Positions 35,393 through 45,373 are shown, numbered from the stretch's first letter. The stretch is DNA of 64,000 nt from Acinetobacter baumannii (GCF_016508585.1 NZ_JADVOP010000015.1:1-64000), one strand, 5' to 3'. Notes: generated by a model not told the origin, from the letters alone. Made by a program: numbers and translations.

Positions 35393-36106
35393 TTATTGAG
35401 TAATGAAGCCAGTAAGTTGATAGCCAACAAGCAAAAAACCGAGGAACATGAGGAAGACATTGCTTTGATAAGCTGTTTTAAAGAAATAAGGTGTCTTTCT
35501 CCAAAACGTCATTAATAACAAGATGATGCACAGAGCCATAAACTGACCTAATTCAACCCCAATATTGAATGAGATTAAATTTGCCAACAGTCCATCACTC
35601 GGAACTTCATATTCCTGAATTTTTACTGCGAGTCCAAAACCATGAATCAGACCAAAAATTAAAGTCGCGATTTTCGTGTTTGGTTGAAAACCAAACCAAC
35701 GTTGATAAGCCCCCAAGTTATCAAGAGCCTTATAAACAATTGAAAAACCAATGATTGCATCAATGATGTAGGCGTTTATCGAGATGTTGTAATAAACACC
35801 TACCAGCATCGTAATCGAATGCCCAAGTGCAAATAGGCTGACGTATAAGCCGATATCTTTCATTCGATATAAAAAGAAGATAATGCCAACAAGAAATAAT
35901 AGATGGTCATATCCAGTGACCATATGCTTCGCACCCAAATAGATGAATGGAATTACATGAACGCCATAAATTTCTTGAATATAGCCCTTATCACCTTCTG
36001 CTACTCCATGAGCAAAAAGTGTAGGACTTACCAATGTAATGAATAAAGCAAGTAATAGCTTTATGTAAGCACTTAATTTCACAATGTGTGAAGCAATAAT
36101 TTGCAT
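35393..36106 (-). CDS. HupE/UreJ_2-family membrane protein
   Basis: A 237-residue integral membrane protein with a cleavable signal (LLLALFITLVSPTLFAHGVAEGD) and six further helices. Family motifs are HMVTGYDHLLFLVGIIFFLY, ALGHSITML and GLIHGFGLA. HupE/UreJ proteins move nickel or cobalt. In resistance islands this variant accompanies efflux genes and its role is unclear. An ATG at 36106 with GGAG upstream is chosen over the in-frame TTG at 36115. Confidence 0.8.
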   Translation of the reverse strand: MQIIASHIVKLSAYIKLLLALFITLVSPTLFAHGVAEGDKGYIQEIYGVHVIPFIYLGAKHMVTGYDHLLFLVGIIFFLYRMKDIGLYVSLFALGHSITMLVGVYYNISINAYIIDAIIGFSIVYKALDNLGAYQRWFGFQPNTKIATLIFGLIHGFGLAVKIQEYEVPSDGLLANLISFNIGVELGQFMALCIILLLMTFWRKTPYFFKTAYQSNVFLMFLGFLLVGYQLTGFITQ

Positions 36107-36111
36107 GTATA

Positions 36112-36483
36112 TCAAACTCCAAAATTTAAAATGAATTGAAAATCCATTAACTTTTTGGGCGGTTTAAAAATACGACTCACCATCAGATAAACATATTCTT
36201 TTGACCAATCTAGAATCGATATCCCCTTTAAGAGATGGGCTAAAACGGTCGATTTAAGTGCGTCATAGCCAACAAAATGTTCATAGTAATTATCTTGGTG
36301 ACTATGTGAATGTTGTTGGCTTATCTCATGGTGGTGAGAGTGAATTGCATCAATTGAAACGTGTCTCTGAAATTCATTTTCAGTTACATGCTCATTAAAG
36401 TGTAAACATAAAGCGAGACTGATCATGCAGACTAGCCACATCATCACAAGTTTGCTTTGTTTATCTCGCAATATATTTGTCAT
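36112..36483 (-). CDS. Small His-rich membrane-anchored protein
   Basis: A 123-residue protein with an N-terminal hydrophobic helix (LVMMWLVCMISLALCLHF) and a His-rich periplasmic stretch (AIHSHHHEISQQHSHSHQ). It lies between czcA-like and hupE-like genes, ending just before the latter. It is probably a metal-binding accessory; no family name is recognised. Confidence 0.68.
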   Translation of the reverse strand: MTNILRDKQSKLVMMWLVCMISLALCLHFNEHVTENEFQRHVSIDAIHSHHHEISQQHSHSHQDNYYEHFVGYDALKSTVLAHLLKGISILDWSKEYVYLMVSRIFKPPKKLMDFQFILNFGV

Positions 36484-36494
36484 TAAAGATGTCC

Positions 36495-39400
36495 CTAAAC
36501 TACCTGTTCAGTGGCATCGTTTGATTTTCTTGACCTACCTTGGTTAAACCACACATATAAGGTCGGCAAAATAATCAAAGTAAGTAAAGTCGATGAAATA
36601 ATCCCACCGATAACAACAGTTGCAATCGGGCGCTGAACTTCAGAGCCAATGCCTACGTTTAAGGCCATCGGAATAAAACCTAATGAAGCGACCAAAGCTG
36701 TAATCAACACAGGACGGAGTCTTTCCATTGCACCGTGTTTCACTGCATCAATGACACTTTCACCTTGAATTCTAAGTCGTTGAATGGCTGAGACAAGAAC
36801 CAAGCCATTCAGCACAGCAACACCCGATAAGGCAATAAAACCCACAGCCGCAGAAATTGAGAATGGAATATCACGTAGTGCTAAAGCAATCACACCACCT
36901 GTTAGTGCAAATGGCACACCTGTGAAAACCAAGATACTGTTTCTAATATTACCTAAAGCCATATAGATCATGGCAAAGATCAGAATTAAAGCAATCGGTA
37001 CTACAACCATAAGACGATTTGAAGCAGATTCCATTTGCTCAAACGTACCGCCCCAAGTCAACCAATAACCATCTGGTAATTTAAAATCAGCATTCAGCTT
37101 AGATTGTGCTTCTGAAATGTAACTACCAATATCAGTTCCACGAACATTTGCTGTAATGACGATACGACGTTTACCATTTTCGCGAGAAATCTGGTTTGGT
37201 CCTTGAACATTTTTTAACTCGATCAATTCCGATAAAAGAATACTCGAACCATCAGCTAAACTCACAGGAATCTGATAAAGCTTCTCTAGGTCTGTTACCG
37301 AGTTTTGGTCCATGCGTACCACAATGTCGAACTTTCGATCTCCTTCAAACACCTTACCTGCTGTCTCGCCTGTAATTAGACTAGAAACCTGTTTTTGTAC
37401 ATCCTCTGCATCAAGCCCATAGTTGGCAATCATGTCTTTTTTCAGCTCAACAGAAACCATGGGTAAACCAGACATCTGTTCGACTTTAAGGTCAGCAGTA
37501 CCATTGACTCCCTCTAAAATCTTAGCGGCAGCGTTTGCTGATTCAAGTAACTGTTCCAAATCATCACCATAAATTTTTACGGCAACATCTGTTCGGACAC
37601 CTGAAATAAGTTCGTTAAAACGCATTTGAATTGGCTGTGTAAACTCATAATTGTTTCCATATACGCCCTTAGCTACACGTTCAATTTCAGCAACAACCGC
37701 AGACTTTTCCTTATCAGGATTAGGCCACTGACTACGAGGTTTCAGCATGACAAAGTTATCTGCAACGTTAGGTGGAACAGGATCAGTCGCAATTTCAGCA
37801 GTCCCCACTTTGGCAAAAATAGTCTGAACTTCTGGAATTTTCTTAATCTCTTTTTCTAACGCGTATTGCATTTCAATTGCTTGAGTCAACGATGTGCCAG
37901 GAATACGCAAGGCATGCAGTGCTACATCTCCCTCATCCAAGGAAGGTATAAACTCTGAGCCTAAACGAGTCGAAAGACTTGCACTAAAAACAAAGAAAAT
38001 AGAGACAAAAGCAATTAGCAAATATCTGTGATTTAAAGACCAATCTAAAATTGGGTTATAAAATCTTTTGATGCCATGGACGATTTTTGACTCTTCTTCT
38101 TTAATTTCACCGGTAGTGACCAATGCCACCATTGCAGGGACAAATGTAATTGAAAGAATCATTGCTGCCACTAAAGCCATAACCACTGTTGCAGCCATTG
38201 GTGTAAACATCTTTCCTTCAACACCAGTCAGAGTCATTACAGGTAGATACACCAAGATAATGATCAATTGACCATAGAGAATCGCTTTGCGGGATTCTTT
38301 AGTCGCCTCAAACACAGTCGTAAAGCGTTCTTGCCTTGTTAAAACTCGCCCTAGCTCTTTTTGTTTAATTGCCAACTTTGCTAAGGAAGCCTCAACAATT
38401 ACAACAGCACCATCTACAATAATCCCGAAGTCTAGTGCTCCAAGACTCATAAGGTTGGCACTAATTTCTTGGTTCACCATACCTGTGATTGTCATCAGCA
38501 TGGATAATGGAATAACTAGAGCTGTAATCAGCGCAGCACGGAAATGACCAAGAAATACAAACAGAACAACGATTACCAGAATCGCACCTTCTAAAAGATT
38601 CTTTTTCACCGTCTGTATCGTTGCATCAACCAAAGTTGTACGGTTATAGACAGCTTTTGCTTCTACACCTTCTGGTAATGATTTTTGAACTTGCTGTAGC
38701 TTTTGATCTACCGCATGAGCAACATTTCGTGAGTTCTCACCGATAAGCATGAATGCTGTACCCAGTACAATTTCTTGCCCATCTTTAGTTGCGGCACCTG
38801 TACGTAATTCGTGACCAATAGATATTTTGGCAACATCTTTCAATCTGAGGATATAACCATTGCTCGTCGTAATCGGGATATTCTGGATTTGCTCAATCGA
38901 GTTAATTTGAGAATCAGAACGAATTAAATACTGTTCACCATTTTTCTCAATATACCCCGAGCCTTTATTCATGCTGTTCTTAGAGATAGCCTCTAAAATC
39001 ACCTTCTGATCCAGCCCTATGCTACGTAAATAAGCATAATCAGGTTGAACTACAAATTGTTTGAGATAACCACCAATGGTATTGATTTCATTAACACCTT
39101 CTACATTTCGAAGCTGAGGTTTAATTACCCAGTCTTGTAAGGTACGTAATTCTGTTGGTGAAAGTGGATTAGGATTATTCTTGGCATTTTCAACGGTATA
39201 CATGAAGATTTCGCCAAGTCCTGTAGAAACAGGCCCCATAGAAGTTGAAATTCCAACGGGAAGATTTGGTGTCACCCCTTGTAGCTTCTCATTCACTAAT
39301 TGTCGGGCAAAATAAATATCCGTCCCTTCTTTGAAAATTGCCGTCACTTGTGACAGGCCATACCGAGAGACTGATCGGGTATAGTCTAAATTTGGAATAC

Positions 39401-39623
39401 CAGCCAAAGCCGTTTCAATAGGATAAGTCACCTGAGACTCCATCTCCATTGGAGAGAGTCCTTGAGCTTCACTATTAATCTGAACTTGTACATTCGTAAT
39501 ATCTGGAACAGCATCAATTGGTAGCTTAAAATAGTTATAAGCCCCCAATGCACCAACAAATAGGAATACGATGAGTACAAGCCAACGATTCTTAATCGAG
39601 AGTTTAACAATCTGATCAAACAT
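36495..39623 (-). CDS. CzcA/CnrA-type heavy-metal RND pump
   Basis: A 1042-residue inner-membrane proton-driven pump of the HME-RND family. The TM4 proton-relay motif is ALDFGIIVDGAVVIVEAS, with Asp398, Asp404 and Glu411, equivalent to Asp402, Asp408 and Glu415 of CzcA; this sets it in the divalent-cation (Co/Zn/Cd/Ni) class and apart from CusA-type Cu/Ag pumps. The N-terminus, the GSEFIPSLDEGDVALHALR porter signature and the final VLNGLVLVSAI are typical. With the neighbouring RcnR-, NreB- and HupE-like genes, Ni/Co is the favoured substrate. Confidence 0.9.
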   Translation of the reverse strand: MFDQIVKLSIKNRWLVLIVFLFVGALGAYNYFKLPIDAVPDITNVQVQINSEAQGLSPMEMESQVTYPIETALAGIPNLDYTRSVSRYGLSQVTAIFKEGTDIYFARQLVNEKLQGVTPNLPVGISTSMGPVSTGLGEIFMYTVENAKNNPNPLSPTELRTLQDWVIKPQLRNVEGVNEINTIGGYLKQFVVQPDYAYLRSIGLDQKVILEAISKNSMNKGSGYIEKNGEQYLIRSDSQINSIEQIQNIPITTSNGYILRLKDVAKISIGHELRTGAATKDGQEIVLGTAFMLIGENSRNVAHAVDQKLQQVQKSLPEGVEAKAVYNRTTLVDATIQTVKKNLLEGAILVIVVLFVFLGHFRAALITALVIPLSMLMTITGMVNQEISANLMSLGALDFGIIVDGAVVIVEASLAKLAIKQKELGRVLTRQERFTTVFEATKESRKAILYGQLIIILVYLPVMTLTGVEGKMFTPMAATVVMALVAAMILSITFVPAMVALVTTGEIKEEESKIVHGIKRFYNPILDWSLNHRYLLIAFVSIFFVFSASLSTRLGSEFIPSLDEGDVALHALRIPGTSLTQAIEMQYALEKEIKKIPEVQTIFAKVGTAEIATDPVPPNVADNFVMLKPRSQWPNPDKEKSAVVAEIERVAKGVYGNNYEFTQPIQMRFNELISGVRTDVAVKIYGDDLEQLLESANAAAKILEGVNGTADLKVEQMSGLPMVSVELKKDMIANYGLDAEDVQKQVSSLITGETAGKVFEGDRKFDIVVRMDQNSVTDLEKLYQIPVSLADGSSILLSELIELKNVQGPNQISRENGKRRIVITANVRGTDIGSYISEAQSKLNADFKLPDGYWLTWGGTFEQMESASNRLMVVVPIALILIFAMIYMALGNIRNSILVFTGVPFALTGGVIALALRDIPFSISAAVGFIALSGVAVLNGLVLVSAIQRLRIQGESVIDAVKHGAMERLRPVLITALVASLGFIPMALNVGIGSEVQRPIATVVIGGIISSTLLTLIILPTLYVWFNQGRSRKSNDATEQVV

Positions 39624-39637
39624 ATTCGCTACCCCCC

Positions 39638-41113
39638 TTAATGGTCATGAGTAGCGCCAGATTTACCTAGCTCTGCTTTTAAAAGATATGAATTTCCTGC
39701 GGCATAAACCTGTCCTATTCGTAATCCAGATTTAACTTCCACATACCCATTGTATTTATCGCCAAGCTCCAAAGGTCGAGCTTCAAAATCGTTACCAACA
39801 CGAATGAATACCACGTCCCAATCACGAAAATTCTGTAACGCATCTTCACGTACAACCATTGGCTTTTGACTTTGATTTTCAAAAATTTGAGCCGTGATTA
39901 ACTGTCCAGAACGCCACTTAAACTGATTTGGTATCTCAATAAATACCTGCGCTGTACGTGTTTTAGTATCGATGACATCACTAATATATTTGATCTTGCC
40001 CAATGCCTCTTCTGTGCCTGTCGGACTTTGAGGTTTAACTTTGACTCTGTTTGTAGGGTTTATAGCATTAAGTTTGTCAGCAGGAACATTTACTACCGCC
40101 AAGAGTTGCGAAGTATTTGCGATTTTAAAAATAGGGGTTGAAGCGCTTACATTAGATCCAACAGCACCAAGGATTTCTAATATTGTTCCAGACATTGCTG
40201 CACGAACTTCAACTGTTCCATTACCTGAACCGCCATAAGAGCTTATTAAGTTATTCAACTCATTTGCACGAGTTTGAGCAGCATCAAAATCTCTCTTTGC
40301 AGAAATATAATCAATCTCAGGTGATACGCGCTTTTGCCATAATGCTCGTTCTTGTTCCATTTTTTGGCGAGCAAACTGTAGAGTATCCAAAGCAACTTTA
40401 CGATCCGCATTCAAACGAATTAAATCTTGGCTTTGGACAACAGCAAGTAAGTCTCCTTGACTTACTTTATCCCCAATATTACGGTAGGTTTTTATCAGTG
40501 TTCCACTAGCTTTTGGTGCAACAAGGCTTTCAAAATTATCAGGAAACTTCAATTCACCTTTCAGTTCCAAAGCATTTTCAAACATCATTGGTTCAACTTT
40601 TAGGAGCTCTAAACCACTGCTCTTAATACTACTGTCTAACATGGTGACACGACCTTCTTTCGTATCCCACTTCCAAGTATGTTTTTTCCCTTGATAATCG
40701 ACATTTACAACCATTAGAAACGAATGTGGCTCATAGACAATTTCATTTCCAATCAAGTAATCACTCTCTGGTTTAAATTGAATATTCTGCTCAGCATCTA
40801 AACGCTTAATGTATATATTCGCTTTTAAGTCTTCAGGTTTAAGCGGCTTGTCTTTCAAATACCCATAAACACGGAGGTGTGGTTCCACTCCTTCTTCAAA
40901 TATCTTAACCTCAGCAGAGAAATCTCCATCTCGATACAAACGACCACCGTGAGGTCCTTTCTCATCTCCAGCTACAGCTACTTTTTCTTCGGCGACCTCA
41001 CTATGTCCACTCACTTGTGTCTTATTACCAGTTTTATACCAAGCAATAGCACATAAGACGATAAGTAAGGCAACGACACCAGTTGCAATAAATGTATTGG
41101 TTTGTTTATTCAT
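39638..41113 (-). CDS. CzcB-type RND periplasmic adaptor
   Basis: A 491-residue membrane-fusion protein anchored by an N-terminal helix (FIATGVVALLIVLCAIAWY). It carries an N-terminal extension that includes GPHGGRLYRDGDFSAEVKI, typical of Czc/Ncc adaptors, then a barrel-sandwich domain (LVAPKASGTLIKTYRNIGDKVSQGDLLAVVQSQ), a helical hairpin and a C-terminal beta-barrel. The last residues are GATHDH. It lies 14 nt upstream of the pump gene and would link pump and outer-membrane channel. Confidence 0.9.
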   Translation of the reverse strand: MNKQTNTFIATGVVALLIVLCAIAWYKTGNKTQVSGHSEVAEEKVAVAGDEKGPHGGRLYRDGDFSAEVKIFEEGVEPHLRVYGYLKDKPLKPEDLKANIYIKRLDAEQNIQFKPESDYLIGNEIVYEPHSFLMVVNVDYQGKKHTWKWDTKEGRVTMLDSSIKSSGLELLKVEPMMFENALELKGELKFPDNFESLVAPKASGTLIKTYRNIGDKVSQGDLLAVVQSQDLIRLNADRKVALDTLQFARQKMEQERALWQKRVSPEIDYISAKRDFDAAQTRANELNNLISSYGGSGNGTVEVRAAMSGTILEILGAVGSNVSASTPIFKIANTSQLLAVVNVPADKLNAINPTNRVKVKPQSPTGTEEALGKIKYISDVIDTKTRTAQVFIEIPNQFKWRSGQLITAQIFENQSQKPMVVREDALQNFRDWDVVFIRVGNDFEARPLELGDKYNGYVEVKSGLRIGQVYAAGNSYLLKAELGKSGATHDH

Positions 41114-41123
41114 ATTCTTGCCC

Positions 41124-42323
41124 TTATTCTTGATCTAAATGAGTAATGTAGTTGCGCTCGACTTCTGCAATTTCTGTCTGCAAAGCCAACCACAAATCGA
41201 ATCGAGCAAGATGTTTGTCTAGCCAAATTTGCTTGATGTTATTGAACTCAAGTAAAGAGTTTTTCCCTGCTTGGTAACCCATCTCTGCAATTCGCAGACT
41301 TTCATTTGTTGCGGGCAAAACGGTTTGATCGTATTGCTTAATCGCATCAATTAAATTGGAAACCTCAATAGATTTGTTTTCCAATTCAATTTTAGAGTTA
41401 CGACTCACAAGCACAGACTGTGTTTCTGCTTTCGTATGATCTGCTTGAGCAATCGCAATATTGCCCTTATTTCGATTAAAGATATTGAGAGGTATTGACG
41501 TCGAAACTTGGAAAACTTTGTCATTGGTTTCTTGGTAGTTCCTAACCCCGACTCCCAAAGTAATATCAGGTATTGCTTCTTTACGGACCAGTTCAAACTG
41601 AGTCTTTTTCAGTTTTGAACTCAGCGTTGCTTCTTGCTCAGACAAACTTATTTTGTTTGTGAAATTAAAGCTTAGCGGAACCTCCAATGCATTACTTGGC
41701 AGGTTGGAAGTGAACTTAGTGCATAGATTTTTCTGGAACTGAATCTTCTTCACTTCATTTTGATGGCGCAATTTCGATTCAGAAGAAAGTGCTATGCTTA
41801 GTTGAGCATCGGAAGGAATTACTCGCCCGTACTTAAGCCGTTCGGAAAGAACGTTAGCTTGTCTGGCATTCAATTTACTCTCAGAAGAATAAATTTCAGC
41901 ACGCTGAGTAGCTACGTACCAGTTCGCCATACAGATTCTTAAATCTGCTTTGAGTTCAGCCTGACGCTTTGCTATTTCGAACTGATTACGATCACCTTGA
42001 AAACTCGCAATCTGTTTTCTCAAGGAAAGTTTATTACTAAGAGGAATCTCTTGTGACAGTCCCAATAAGGTTGTTGGGCCATCCAAATCCTTCAGTTTAG
42101 AATTACCGAGATTATCCAACTCCACATTGAAAGTTGGATTATTTAATCTACCAGCAAACTTTTGATTGATTTCATAAGCTTGCTCGGACTGCTGTAAGCT
42201 ATTGAGTACAGCATCACTTGCGATTACCTGCTTTTGTAGTTCAGCATAATTCGTTTCTGCGAATACATTTGCTGCTGTTGCTACAAATCCACAGGTAAGA
42301 AATATCTGATATTTTTTAGACAT
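41124..42323 (-). CDS. CzcC-type TolC-family outer-membrane channel
   Basis: A 399-residue outer-membrane factor with a signal peptide (IFLTCGFVATAANVFA) and two TolC-like coiled-coil repeats (AYEINQKFAGRLNNPTFNVELDN in the first, GVGVRNYQETNDKVFQVSTSIPLN in the second). It is the first structural gene of the C-B-A order, with 10 nt to the adaptor. It completes a tripartite efflux system. Confidence 0.9.
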   Translation of the reverse strand: MSKKYQIFLTCGFVATAANVFAETNYAELQKQVIASDAVLNSLQQSEQAYEINQKFAGRLNNPTFNVELDNLGNSKLKDLDGPTTLLGLSQEIPLSNKLSLRKQIASFQGDRNQFEIAKRQAELKADLRICMANWYVATQRAEIYSSESKLNARQANVLSERLKYGRVIPSDAQLSIALSSESKLRHQNEVKKIQFQKNLCTKFTSNLPSNALEVPLSFNFTNKISLSEQEATLSSKLKKTQFELVRKEAIPDITLGVGVRNYQETNDKVFQVSTSIPLNIFNRNKGNIAIAQADHTKAETQSVLVSRNSKIELENKSIEVSNLIDAIKQYDQTVLPATNESLRIAEMGYQAGKNSLLEFNNIKQIWLDKHLARFDLWLALQTEIAEVERNYITHLDQE

Positions 42324-42370
42324 GACTTTACCTATACAAAAAAATTAAAATTAATTTTTGTATAGAGAGA

Positions 42371-42838
42371 TCAATTACGTAGGACTATTAAGTCTTTAGA
42401 GTAGGTATAAGAATTACTAAATATTAGAGGGGATCGCCGCTTTAAAAAGGCTCGATAAACAGGCTTTTCAAAAAGCTGGAAAAAGAATAAAACTAGTGGA
42501 AGTGCGAAACTCAGAATAAAGACTGGATCTATGCTTAGATCACTATCAGAAGAAATTGGTTTTACTGAGTGATGATAGATTGGCTCATCAAAATTCTTCC
42601 AAGTGTGTGTTTCTACATCATGATCAATAGTACTTGTAAAAGAATCACCTGAGTGCTGCAAAGACCAATTACTAGAGGCATCATCTTCCACAACAATGCT
42701 TAATTCATGTTGGTGTTCTATATTTTCAAGTAAGACAGGCGCCCACGCATGAATCCCCGTAATTGTTATCGTAAACAAAAACAGGACAAATGCGAGTATA
42801 AGCTTAGACAACCTACTTGAACGCATGGCGATGGACAT
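42371..42838 (-). CDS. CzcI-like periplasmic protein heading the RND operon
   Basis: A 155-residue protein with an N-terminal hydrophobic signal/anchor (LSKLILAFVLFLFTITITGIHAWAP), a His/Asp/Ser-rich middle and a second hydrophobic helix (PVFILSFALPLVLFFFQL). It sits just before the channel gene, the place of czcI/cnrY-type accessory genes. Sequence similarity to any named regulator is not clear, so the label is by position and build only. Confidence 0.6.
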   Translation of the reverse strand: MSIAMRSSRLSKLILAFVLFLFTITITGIHAWAPVLLENIEHQHELSIVVEDDASSNWSLQHSGDSFTSTIDHDVETHTWKNFDEPIYHHSVKPISSDSDLSIDPVFILSFALPLVLFFFQLFEKPVYRAFLKRRSPLIFSNSYTYSKDLIVLRN

Positions 42839-42943
42839 ACTACTGATTTGTTAACAAAATACTAAAAAGCTTTATTAAAGTAAATCCATCTCTTCAACAT
42901 TCAAGAATGAATATGTTCGAATCTATTACCAAAACTGCAAAAA

Positions 42944-42965
42944 AAAAGAGTACGAATACTCTTTT
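42944..42965 (-). terminator. Rho-independent terminator of the RDF-like gene
   Basis: AAAAGAGTA (42944-42952) pairs with TACTCTTTT (42957-42965), loop CGAA. On the minus strand a run of nine T follows, so it terminates transcripts coming from 43871. It also separates the metal block from the recombination block. Confidence 0.88.
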
Positions 42966-42980
42966 CTAATTAAACTCATT

Positions 42981-43871
42981 TTAGTTGAGAGCTTGTACCG
43001 ACTGCTGCAAACCTTTCTGAATATCCTGAACATGACTTTGTCCATTCTGCTCTGGTCTAGACTCATCTGCATAAAACTCCTCAACAATATCTAAGCCCTC
43101 TTCACCGTCCATCTCAAAACTAGTATTACCATAGCCCTGTCTTGCCACATGATCCAATGCTTCCTGATAAAACCCTGCCGCTTTACTTGTTTCATTAATC
43201 TGCTTGGCCGAAGTAATGGCTTCTTGTAGATTGATTCCATCACGTAAGGTTAAGTCCACGTAATAAATTGGAGTGCGATAGCTCTGCGTCGTGCTCTTAC
43301 CCCTTAAAGTCAGTTGCAGAGGCAAACATGAGAGTAAGTCACCTGAAGCCGCATGGTAATAACGAAGCCGTGCAGCTAAGGTACGAATGCTATTGAAACC
43401 TGTAGTCCTAAAGATGAACGTCCCTAGCTCATCCGATTCATCCAAGTTTACATACAGCCTGCCGTAAGGTTTACACAGTCCACCCTGTGCCAACGGACAT
43501 AAATCAGGTGATGGACATGGGTGTTGTTCAATGCCATTTTGTCCGAGTCGCTGACAGGTTTCGCCATTACCCGTACATATTGGTCGCCCTGTTTGACGAT
43601 CAAACAAAGTGTATTCTGCTCTTAGGCTTAGTTCAGGATCATTAAAGATCATCCGTATTGGAATACTTCTAAGCTTTTGGTTTTGATTAGGTGCCTTAGC
43701 GCGTAACTGTTCATCCAATGGATGTTTCACCCAACCATCTTTGTTTTGGATTTGGCTGGTAATGGTAAATTGATCGTCCTTTTCAGGGACACGCTTGCCA
43801 TTTTTCTCGACGATCTTACCAATACTGATACGACCTAATACGGGTGGCGTGATTGCTAAACCTTTAATCAT
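42981..43871 (-). CDS. Gp3/RDF-like ('hydrolase or metal-binding') island protein
   Basis: A 296-residue protein starting MIKGLAITPPVLGRISIGK after an AGAGGAA ribosome site; the frame's longer upstream part (to 43991) is rejected. A conserved Cys cluster occurs around residues 115-150 (RPICTGNGETC, PCPSPDLCPLAQGGLCKPYG), probably zinc-binding, followed by FIFRTTGFNSIRTLAARLRYY and YRTPIYYVDLTLRDG. I recall near-identical proteins in many proteobacterial islands, with resemblance to the phiC31 Gp3 recombination directionality factor family. The role is not established; phiC31 Gp3 acts on serine integrases, while this island has a tyrosine one. Confidence 0.72.
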   Translation of the reverse strand: MIKGLAITPPVLGRISIGKIVEKNGKRVPEKDDQFTITSQIQNKDGWVKHPLDEQLRAKAPNQNQKLRSIPIRMIFNDPELSLRAEYTLFDRQTGRPICTGNGETCQRLGQNGIEQHPCPSPDLCPLAQGGLCKPYGRLYVNLDESDELGTFIFRTTGFNSIRTLAARLRYYHAASGDLLSCLPLQLTLRGKSTTQSYRTPIYYVDLTLRDGINLQEAITSAKQINETSKAAGFYQEALDHVARQGYGNTSFEMDGEEGLDIVEEFYADESRPEQNGQSHVQDIQKGLQQSVQALN

Positions 43872-44096
43872 GTTGTTTTCCTCTGCGGTAATTTTTGACG
43901 ATTGCCCCTTTGATATGTGTAAGAAGCAAACATTTTTAAATGCATAAATTCTGCGCAGAACAGTCCATTTAGTCGTCAGTAAGTACTTCACGGTACTTGC
44001 TGGCGACGGGGGCTGTTTTGCGCTTTTTTGATGAAATGGGATTTGGGGAAGTGTTATAGAAATTCAGAAGGATTTGCTTAGGCTAATTCGGTTGGA

Positions 44097-45209
44097 TTAA
44101 TCAGCATCTTTATAAATCTGAAATCTACGTGTGCCCTGTTTGTTTTGTGGGAACTGTTGTAGAAACTCAGGATGCTGTTCCAGTAAAGCTTTACTGTCTA
44201 AGCGAACTGAATCTTTAGATTTCTTCCACGTAACTGAACCCGCCTTAAATATGGCTCGTTCTGAGTCCTGCATCTTGATTTGGATTTGATGCTTCAACTG
44301 ATCAAAACTGATCTGGTGTTGTTCCAGCAAATGTCGTTGTTGCAGTAGTTGCTCAAAGCACTGATTGGCTGTGACATCCTCAGATAGATCCGTAGTGCTC
44401 AGTGGTATATGGGCTGGATATAAAAGTTGTAGCGCTTTAGCTGCTGATTCAGATGCATCGACATCAGGTGGTACATCATTTTCTACACATTCCCAGAAGT
44501 AACGCTCTGCATCCACAATGTATTTAATCACTGTTTCACTGCGTGTGACTTTAAAGATTCGGGTTTCATGTCCACAAATCAGAGCACAAATATGGGCTGC
44601 CTGTTTTCCTGTGACTGCCAGTTGATGTTGTACCTGGCATAAAACATAAAGCGGTACACCATCCCGCCATAGCTTTGAACCATATTCACCTACTGTTTTA
44701 CACTCCAATATCTGGACTTCTTTATGACCCACCACGGCATAGTCCAAGTTAGCCAACATGAAGTGTTTGTCTTCGTCAGGGTGCTGTAGCACGGCATTAA
44801 CCCGACGGACTTTATGATTGGTATGCATGCTGTAGTATTGCGCCACCAATGGTTCCAACTGCTTGCCCCAATATAAAGGTGCATAGCCTGCACTTTCGTC
44901 TTCAATGTTTTGCTGCATCCGACCTGTCTTGATCATCCACAGCTCCAACATCGACATATAGGGATTGAGTCCACAGGCCGTTGCCGCATCACTGCTGCCA
45001 ATGCCCTGTTTTCTCACCTCCAGCCATTGTTGGTAGTTCAGTTTTTTGGTGTTGGCAAGACGTTTGGCTGCGGGTAGTTGACTGGTTTTCTTTGGCGTTT
45101 TCTTGGTTCGTGTGCCCACCTCAACTTTATGTTCAGTTTCAATCTTGATGGGATACGGTTGTAAAGGTGGATGATTTAAAGTGTTTTGAATATGAGTATG
45201 ACTATTCAT
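44097..45209 (-). CDS. YqaJ-type (lambda-exonuclease fold) nuclease
   Basis: A 370-residue protein with a YqaJ domain at about residues 60-230. The landmarks are WLEVRKQGIGSSDAATACGLNPYMS, the acidic metal residue in LANLDYAVV, and ILECKTV with the catalytic Glu and Lys of the PD-(D/E)xK core, then QVQHQLAVTG. The N-terminal 55 residues are basic and low-complexity. Phage and island exonucleases of this family act with a single-strand annealing protein; none is recognised here unless the DUF932 protein or the RDF-like protein substitutes. Confidence 0.85.
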   Translation of the reverse strand: MNSHTHIQNTLNHPPLQPYPIKIETEHKVEVGTRTKKTPKKTSQLPAAKRLANTKKLNYQQWLEVRKQGIGSSDAATACGLNPYMSMLELWMIKTGRMQQNIEDESAGYAPLYWGKQLEPLVAQYYSMHTNHKVRRVNAVLQHPDEDKHFMLANLDYAVVGHKEVQILECKTVGEYGSKLWRDGVPLYVLCQVQHQLAVTGKQAAHICALICGHETRIFKVTRSETVIKYIVDAERYFWECVENDVPPDVDASESAAKALQLLYPAHIPLSTTDLSEDVTANQCFEQLLQQRHLLEQHQISFDQLKHQIQIKMQDSERAIFKAGSVTWKKSKDSVRLDSKALLEQHPEFLQQFPQNKQGTRRFQIYKDAD

Positions 45210-45265
45210 AATAAATATTCCTGTATCGGTAAAATCGTAAAAGCTGAATTTTGGGCATAAAAAAA

Positions 45266-45287
45266 GCCACGTCGGGGGTGACGTGGC
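45266..45287 (-). terminator. Rho-independent terminator after the DUF932 gene
   Basis: GCCACGTC (45266-45273) pairs perfectly with GACGTGGC (45280-45287). On the minus strand it is followed by seven T. It closes the 46423-45374 gene. Confidence 0.9.
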
Positions 45288-45373
45288 GAAAAGGGTTTTG
45301 CTGCTTGATGTTTTACCTAAAAGTTAAATTAAAATAGAGAGCTTAAATAAAGCTGAAGAAATAATGGGTCTGT

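Noticed and set aside
43872..43991. Extended start of the RDF-like gene
   Set aside because: Family members begin with a GLAITPPVLGRISIGK segment, and AGAGGAA lies just before the ATG at 43871.
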